Shown: positions 59,987-64,000 of the stretch, piece by piece
Numbering within the stretch: the first letter of the stretch is position 1
How the letters are laid out: the number at the start of each line of letters is the position of its first letter
Assembly: GCA_938034875.1 (NCBI GenBank)
Contig: CALHND010000017.1
Location: 75,906-139,905, forward strand
Direction of reading: 5' to 3'
Origin: an uncultured Clostridia bacterium
Lineage (GTDB): Bacteria > Bacillota > Clostridia > Oscillospirales > Acutalibacteraceae
Length of the DNA stretch: 64,000 nt
Program-made: the position numbers and the translations under genes
The notes under the pieces: generated by a model
What the model saw: only the letters and a program-made list of their open reading frames with translations
What the model was told of the DNA's origin: nothing
Databases searched by the model: none

Positions 59987-60466
59987 TCACTTCTCCGACT
60001 TTCCCGAAAATTCACGGGAATATGTGCCGAGAATACCGTTTACAAATTTGCTCTCGTCGATTGTATATTTCTTGGCAAGTTCAACAGCCTCGTTGATTGA
60101 AACGCTCTGCGGAACATTGTCGAGATACTTCATCTCATAGATTGCAAGGCGAAGAATAGCAAGCGACGGCTTTGAAATTCTTGAAAGAGTCCAGCCCTTT
60201 TTCAGGTGGCTTGCAATGATTTCGTCAATCTCCTCACGCTTGTCCTCAATGCCGGAAACTACAGCCTGAGCATATGCGCAAACACCGCCTACAAACATTT
60301 CCGAATTATCATCTATTGTTTCTTCAAGAGGCTCATCGTCAAAAGACTTTGAGAACAAAAGCATAAAAGCCTGCTCTCTTGACTCACTTCTTGTAAGATT
60401 AACCTCTTCCTCAAAAATATCATTAACTTCAATATCATTAGTTACATTGTTCATTTCATTATCCAT
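59987..60466 (-). CDS. nusB: Transcription antitermination factor NusB
   Basis: 159 residues. After a ~20-residue acidic extension (NDIEVNDIFEEEVNLTRS), the NusB core is visible: SREQAFMLLFSKSF, HLKKGWTLSRISKPSLAILRLAIYEMKYL and SINEAVELAKKYTIDESKFVNGILG. It binds boxA RNA with NusE/S10 in rRNA antitermination. First gene of the cluster; its stop is immediately followed by the M22 ATG. Promoter 60522-60550. Confidence 0.94.
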   Translation of the reverse strand: MDNEMNNVTNDIEVNDIFEEEVNLTRSESREQAFMLLFSKSFDDEPLEETIDDNSEMFVGGVCAYAQAVVSGIEDKREEIDEIIASHLKKGWTLSRISKPSLAILRLAIYEMKYLDNVPQSVSINEAVELAKKYTIDESKFVNGILGTYSREFSGKSEK

Positions 60467-60521
60467 ATTAAGCCCAACTTTTCGTTAAATTAATTTAATA
60501 AAGGTAGTTATTATCATCAAG

Positions 60522-60550
60522 ATTATACCATAACTGAAATTGAATGTAAA
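60522..60550 (-). promoter_or_regulatory. Promoter of nusB cluster
   Basis: Minus strand TTTACA (60550-60545) and TATAAT (60527-60522), 17-base spacer, ~56 bases before nusB. Confidence 0.65.
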
Positions 60551-60579
60551 TAAGAATTGACAAAGATATCTGTGACAAA

Positions 60580-61887
60580 TCATTTGAATTTCGGAAATTT
60601 CTTTCTGAATAACTCTTCAATAATTTTAGTGCTCTCATCACAGCCGAATGTATCGGACTTTATGCACAAATCGTAGTTATCTGCATTGCCCCATTCGGAA
60701 GATGTAAAGTATTTGCAATGGTCGGCTCTTTCACGGTTTACCTTTCTGACCTTTTTAAGAGCATCGTTTACGGAAAGATTATCCCTTTCGGAAATTCTCT
60801 CTGCCTCGGTATTTTCATCGGCTGATACAAATACATTGAATGTATGCTTTTTGTTTTTGAGAATCTCGTTTGCAAGTCTGCCGACTATTACGCAGGATTC
60901 ATTCTGTGAAATGGTTTTTATTACATTTTTTTCACGGTTAAAAAGGCTTTCGACATTCGGCATATTTGCGGTATCAAGCGGTCCGCCGTACCACGCAAAG
61001 AAATCGTGAAGTAAAGGATTTTTAATTGTCTGTTCATTCTTTTCAATAAAATCAGGAGAATAGCCGCTCTTCTCAACAACAAGTTTTATCAGCTCGTTAT
61101 CGTAATACTTAAACCCAAGACTTTCGGCAAGTGCCTTTGCAATCTGTCTGCCGCCGCTGCCGTATTCCCTTGACACGGTGATTACATATGTAGGATTCTG
61201 CTCATCATCAGTTTTTTCATCAACCTGAACGGACGGAGTCTTTTTAAGAAGTTTATCTCTGTATTTTCCGAAAGCTTTGTTGATAATGCCGAGAATAAAT
61301 CCGACAAGAAATGCCGCAATTACTGTTCCTGCACCGACACTGCCAAGGCTGTGAATCATAATCAGACAAGCCGCTGCCGACACTACCACCATAGTGATAT
61401 CAAAACCCATTTTTATCTTTGAAAATTCGATTTTTGTAACCTGTGAAACAGCAGACATTACACCCTCGCCTGCGAGCGGAATAACATCGGCAGGAAGATA
61501 CAGAAAAATTCCGACTGCGACAATAACGGAGCTTGCAAGCACCATTAAGATTCTGACAATAAGATTATCGGGTGTCGGAAAGAATGATGCAAGGTAGTTG
61601 CAGAATGTTGTAAAATAGCCGAAGATAACGCCTACGGGAATCTGCAAAAGGGTTATTAATTTAAAGTTTTTGCGAAGTAACAAAAACTGAATGAACACAA
61701 GAACAATGTGGAATATGATTGTTGCCTTGCCCATTTCTATGCCCCATATGCAGGTCATTGTGTATGGGATTGAGCTTACGGGAGATACACCGAGATTTGA
61801 TTTTACCGAAAGTGCAATTCCGATTGTCATTATAAAAAGACCGATAAAATACATCGGCAATCTGATTTTCATATTTTTTAAATTCAT
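60580..61887 (-). CDS. YczE-type membrane protein fused to cytidylate-kinase-like domain
   Basis: 435 residues. Residues ~10-205 are six to seven membrane helices of the YczE/DUF6198 type (LSVKSNLGVSPVSSIPY, PADVIPLAGEGVMSAVSQ). After a charged linker, residues 233-435 are an AAA_cyt_kin/cytidylate-kinase-like domain: VITVSREYGSGGRQIAKALAE, YYDNELIKLVVEKSGY, SCVIVGRLANEILKN and RVNRERADHCKYFTSSEWG. The two parts are usually encoded apart. Substrate unknown; a membrane-tethered nucleotide kinase or transporter-kinase pair is an inference. TAATG overlap with the MarR gene upstream. Confidence 0.82.
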   Translation of the reverse strand: MNLKNMKIRLPMYFIGLFIMTIGIALSVKSNLGVSPVSSIPYTMTCIWGIEMGKATIIFHIVLVFIQFLLLRKNFKLITLLQIPVGVIFGYFTTFCNYLASFFPTPDNLIVRILMVLASSVIVAVGIFLYLPADVIPLAGEGVMSAVSQVTKIEFSKIKMGFDITMVVVSAAACLIMIHSLGSVGAGTVIAAFLVGFILGIINKAFGKYRDKLLKKTPSVQVDEKTDDEQNPTYVITVSREYGSGGRQIAKALAESLGFKYYDNELIKLVVEKSGYSPDFIEKNEQTIKNPLLHDFFAWYGGPLDTANMPNVESLFNREKNVIKTISQNESCVIVGRLANEILKNKKHTFNVFVSADENTEAERISERDNLSVNDALKKVRKVNRERADHCKYFTSSEWGNADNYDLCIKSDTFGCDESTKIIEELFRKKFPKFK

Positions 61888-62324
61888 TACATAACTTCCT
61901 TTTCAAAATGCTTTGTCATATTTTCATACACTTTTGCAAGCAGACTTTGGAACACTTCCGTTTCTTCTTCTGAAAAGCCGTCTGTTGCAATACTTTCTAC
62001 GCTGTCAAATTTTTCATTGAGATATCGGACATACTCTTTTCCCTTATCGGTGAGAAAAACATAGAGTGACCTTCTGTCGCCGCCAAGAGATTTCCTTGCG
62101 ATATAGCCTTTGGTTTCCATACCACGCAAAATCACGGTTATGGACGCAGGCTCAATGTGACAGCCTGCCGCAATATCCTTTTGTACACAGCCGTTATGGT
62201 CTTTTAGGTAATCGAGTATTTTCGGCTGACCCAATGTAAGTCCCGATTCTTTGATACTGCCGAGAAGTGCCTTTTGCACAAGCATATGGTCAGACATCAG
62301 CAGATAGTGAATTGACTCTTTCAT
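61887..62324 (-). CDS. MarR-family transcriptional regulator
   Basis: 145 residues from ATG 62324 (GAGAGGG upstream). Winged-helix: LTLGQPKILDYLKDHNGCV, KDIAAGCHIEPASITVILRGME, KGYIARKSLGGDRRSLYVFLTDKG (the wing with DRR). MarR proteins bind palindromic sites near their own promoter and respond to small molecules. Overlaps the fusion gene by one base, so it probably controls that gene and itself. Two AATTCTAATT repeats (62350-62374) cover the promoter. Confidence 0.9.
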   Translation of the reverse strand: MKESIHYLLMSDHMLVQKALLGSIKESGLTLGQPKILDYLKDHNGCVQKDIAAGCHIEPASITVILRGMETKGYIARKSLGGDRRSLYVFLTDKGKEYVRYLNEKFDSVESIATDGFSEEETEVFQSLLAKVYENMTKHFEKEVM

Positions 62325-62349
62325 ACACAACCCTCTCTTTAATAGTTTT

Positions 62350-62400
62350 AATTCTAATTGTTATAATTCTAATTATATATCCGTTTAAATCGATTGACAA
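62350..62400 (-). promoter_or_regulatory. Promoter and probable MarR operator
   Basis: Minus strand TTGTCA (62400-62395) and TATAAT (62377-62372), 17-base spacer. AATTCTAATT occurs twice (62350-62359, 62365-62374), over the -10 and start site; autoregulation is inferred. Confidence 0.65.
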
Positions 62401-62463
62401 GTTTCCGGAAAAATTTCAGCCTATTGCGCAGTATTCTTTGTGAACATAGGAATATTTTTATGC

Positions 62464-62497
62464 ATAAAAAAAGCAGAGGACACTATGCCCTCTGCAA
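62464..62497 (-). terminator. Terminator of spoIIIA operon
   Basis: Minus strand gcagagg / cctctgc stem with TTTTTTT after it, just past the spoIIIAH stop. Confidence 0.8.
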
Positions 62498-62500
62498 ATT

Positions 62501-63043
62501 TTATGCCCCTATTACCGATATATCGTCATAATCAACCTCATAATGAGTAACCACGGCATCGTCAATAATCAGAACAGATGTATCGTCAAGCTGAGATTTC
62601 GGAACAATTACCGACACACCTTGATCGCTTATATAGCAAAGGCATTCTGAAAATCCTTTGGCTTTGACAATACTTTCAATGCTGTCCTGAATTGTAAAGG
62701 TTTTTAGAAGCTCTTCAACATTCTTTTCAGCCTCGCTTTTGTCGGCATCGGACGAGCTTTCAAGATTGAAAATTTCTTTTGCATCATCAATTATTTTATC
62801 CTGAGTTGCCTGCCGCTTTGTCCTTTCGGCTGAAAAATAGCTTTTGCTCTCGTTTGAAAGTGCCGCCGTCTGCTGTACCTCATCATCCGACGCCGAAGCG
62901 GTTGCACTGACATATGATGCCGCACCAAGTTCTTTGGCACTTTGAGGAGTTTTAGCTCCCGAAAGCTGCCAGTTTATGTACACTGCTGCCGAAAGTGCAA
63001 GCACAAGTGATGCAAAAACGATATATTTTTTCTTAGATTTCAT
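62501..63043 (-). CDS. spoIIIAH: Stage III sporulation protein AH-like
   Basis: 180 residues from ATG 63043 (CGGGAG upstream). One membrane helix (KKYIVFASLVLALSAAVYIN), then a soluble domain: FSAERTKRQATQDKIIDDAK and FTIQDSIESIVKAKGFSECL, the SpoIIIAH/YscJ-like ring domain. It forms a ring with SpoIIQ across the mother-cell/forespore membranes during sporulation. Last gene before the terminator; the SpoIIQ partner is not in the window. Confidence 0.88.
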   Translation of the reverse strand: MKSKKKYIVFASLVLALSAAVYINWQLSGAKTPQSAKELGAASYVSATASASDDEVQQTAALSNESKSYFSAERTKRQATQDKIIDDAKEIFNLESSSDADKSEAEKNVEELLKTFTIQDSIESIVKAKGFSECLCYISDQGVSVIVPKSQLDDTSVLIIDDAVVTHYEVDYDDISVIGA

Positions 63044-63057
63044 ATTACTCCCGACCT

Positions 63058-63507
63058 TTATTCTGATAATTTTGTAATACATACTTTTGCTGTTGAAATA
63101 TCAAGCGCTTTTGTGACTGCATCGGTGACACGCTCAACCACAACAGGATCATCACCGCCTTCACACACTACAAGCACTCCTCTTATCAAAGGTTCAATTT
63201 CCTTTGTTTTGGTGGTGCTGTTATCAAGATAAACATATTCAACGGAATTTTCCATTGTAAGCAAAACTTCCGTCTTGCCTGCTCCCTCAATTTTTGAAAT
63301 CACCGTCTGCAAATCATTTTCTATTTTTGTGCTGTATGTTTTTACGGAAAATGCTTCATCTCCTTTTCCTGATGTCAAAGAACCGAAATCAACCCAGTTT
63401 GAAAGAAATATTAAGCCTATGCCGATAAGACCGACAACGATTATGATATTTCTTATTTTTTTACTGTCGAGCATTGATTTCAGCTTTGAACTTGTTTTGT
63501 CTTCCAT
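63058..63507 (-). CDS. spoIIIAG: Stage III sporulation protein AG
   Basis: 149 residues, shorter than the ~230 of Bacillus subtilis but usual for Clostridia. One membrane helix (IRNIIIVVGLIGIGLIFLSN), then the ring-building domain (KIENDLQTVISKIEGAGKTEV, VLVVCEGGDDPVVVERVTDAV). Part of the feeding-tube channel complex. GACGGAG lies upstream of the ATG; it follows spoIIIAF by 3 bases and precedes spoIIIAH by 14. Confidence 0.9.
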   Translation of the reverse strand: MEDKTSSKLKSMLDSKKIRNIIIVVGLIGIGLIFLSNWVDFGSLTSGKGDEAFSVKTYSTKIENDLQTVISKIEGAGKTEVLLTMENSVEYVYLDNSTTKTKEIEPLIRGVLVVCEGGDDPVVVERVTDAVTKALDISTAKVCITKLSE

Positions 63508-63510
63508 AAT

Positions 63511-63984
63511 TCACTCCGTCATAATGTTTGGTGTAATTCCGAAATTGTCATAAACAATTGACGATACAAGATTTGTGTACCGAACAAATTCTTTGTCTAT
63601 ATATATGCTGATTGACGCTATGATTATGCCGTTGTTTTCAACTCTGCTCAAAATTATGTCACACGATTTGATTGTTATATTATTCTGTAAAAGAATATTT
63701 TTTAATGCAGTTTCAAGATTTATCTCCGTCTGCTTTATAACGGCATTGCTGTATGCCTCATCATCAGTTGATATTTCTTTAATAGAATTTTGCTTTTCCT
63801 CAATATCGGTATTAAATGACGATACGGCATTTTTTACGGGAACAACCATACAGCAGATAATAAAAGCGCCTAAAACAAGGCTGATGATTTTCTTTGTACT
63901 GCCGTCTGTAACAAAGGTCTGAACAAGCGAGCATATTAACGCAGACGCACACATTACAACAACAACCGTAAAAAGTCCGCTCAT
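63511..63984 (-). CDS. spoIIIAF: Stage III sporulation protein AF
   Basis: 157 residues, with two N-terminal membrane helices (VVVVMCASALICSLVQTFV; IISLVLGAFIICCMVVPV) and a soluble C-terminal domain (ETALKNILLQNNITIKSCDI) of the SpoIIIAF type. ATG 63984 with GGAGG. The rest of the spoIIIAA-AE operon lies beyond the right edge. Low sequence identity is normal for this family, so the call leans on order and topology. Confidence 0.85.
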   Translation of the reverse strand: MSGLFTVVVVMCASALICSLVQTFVTDGSTKKIISLVLGAFIICCMVVPVKNAVSSFNTDIEEKQNSIKEISTDDEAYSNAVIKQTEINLETALKNILLQNNITIKSCDIILSRVENNGIIIASISIYIDKEFVRYTNLVSSIVYDNFGITPNIMTE

Positions 63985-64000
63985 GATGAACCTCCGCCAA

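Overview
The window comes from a low-GC, spore-forming Clostridia bacterium, most likely a Ruminococcus-like (Oscillospiraceae) gut organism. The evidence is spoIIIAF-AG-AH genes at the right end, a type I dockerin on a BspA-like leucine-rich repeat protein, a circularly permuted GH3 beta-glucosidase of the kind known from rumen Ruminococcus and Butyrivibrio, a type III glutamine synthetase, TTG/GTG starts with strong GGAGG sites, and AT-rich intergenic DNA. The species is not claimed.

Layout. 1-2.7 kb: end of a Sua5/TsaC gene, coaE, a lytic transglycosylase and an M18 aminopeptidase, then tRNA-Leu(CAA). 3.0-6.8 kb: an accessory patch. It holds an XRE/zinc-ribbon regulator and then a nuclease-helicase (DUF2075) gene broken by a frameshift, followed by a second broken small gene. 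These two damaged genes lie between two ~130-bp direct repeats, and one repeat runs into a mosaic of tiny hairpins. 6.9-23.2 kb: mostly minus-strand housekeeping genes (putP; uvrB-uvrA-DUF5685-dnaJ-membrane protein-glnN as one tight cluster; a methyltransferase and an RluA synthase; pit with its DUF47 partner; tcdA; DUF368), with one plus-strand thioredoxin. 23.3-28.3 kb: permuted GH3, a membrane Mrr-type nuclease, tRNA-Leu(TAA), rhaD and trmB. 28.5-38.9 kb: arginine operon argC-J-B-D-F-carA-carB, covering glutamate to citrulline, in which carB is fused in frame to a dapF-like epimerase. 39-43.5 kb: an FAD enzyme, tRNA-Arg(TCT), a P-loop/CYTH protein and ilvE. 43.5-50.9 kb: a minus-strand secretion locus encoding a 1775-residue exported protein, a 48-residue peptide, a dockerin/LRR protein and an HPr-kinase-like ATPase. 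51.2-60.5 kb: a TrpXYZ-type ABC importer and the nusB-M22-xseA-dnaE cluster. 60.5-64 kb: a MarR regulator with a membrane-kinase fusion, and the spoIIIA genes.

The most unusual items are the CarB-DapF fusion, whose epimerase half lacks one of the two usual catalytic cysteines; the giant protein/48-residue peptide/dockerin/HprK-like locus; the degraded, repeat-flanked DUF2075 cassette; the YczE-type membrane protein fused to a cytidylate-kinase-like domain; and a shift in arginine codon choice (CGN to the left, AGA to the right) near the tRNA-Arg(TCT) gene at 40.8 kb. Start sites were moved from the longest frame wherever a Shine-Dalgarno sequence decided the matter. All family calls rest on motifs read by eye, without database searches.
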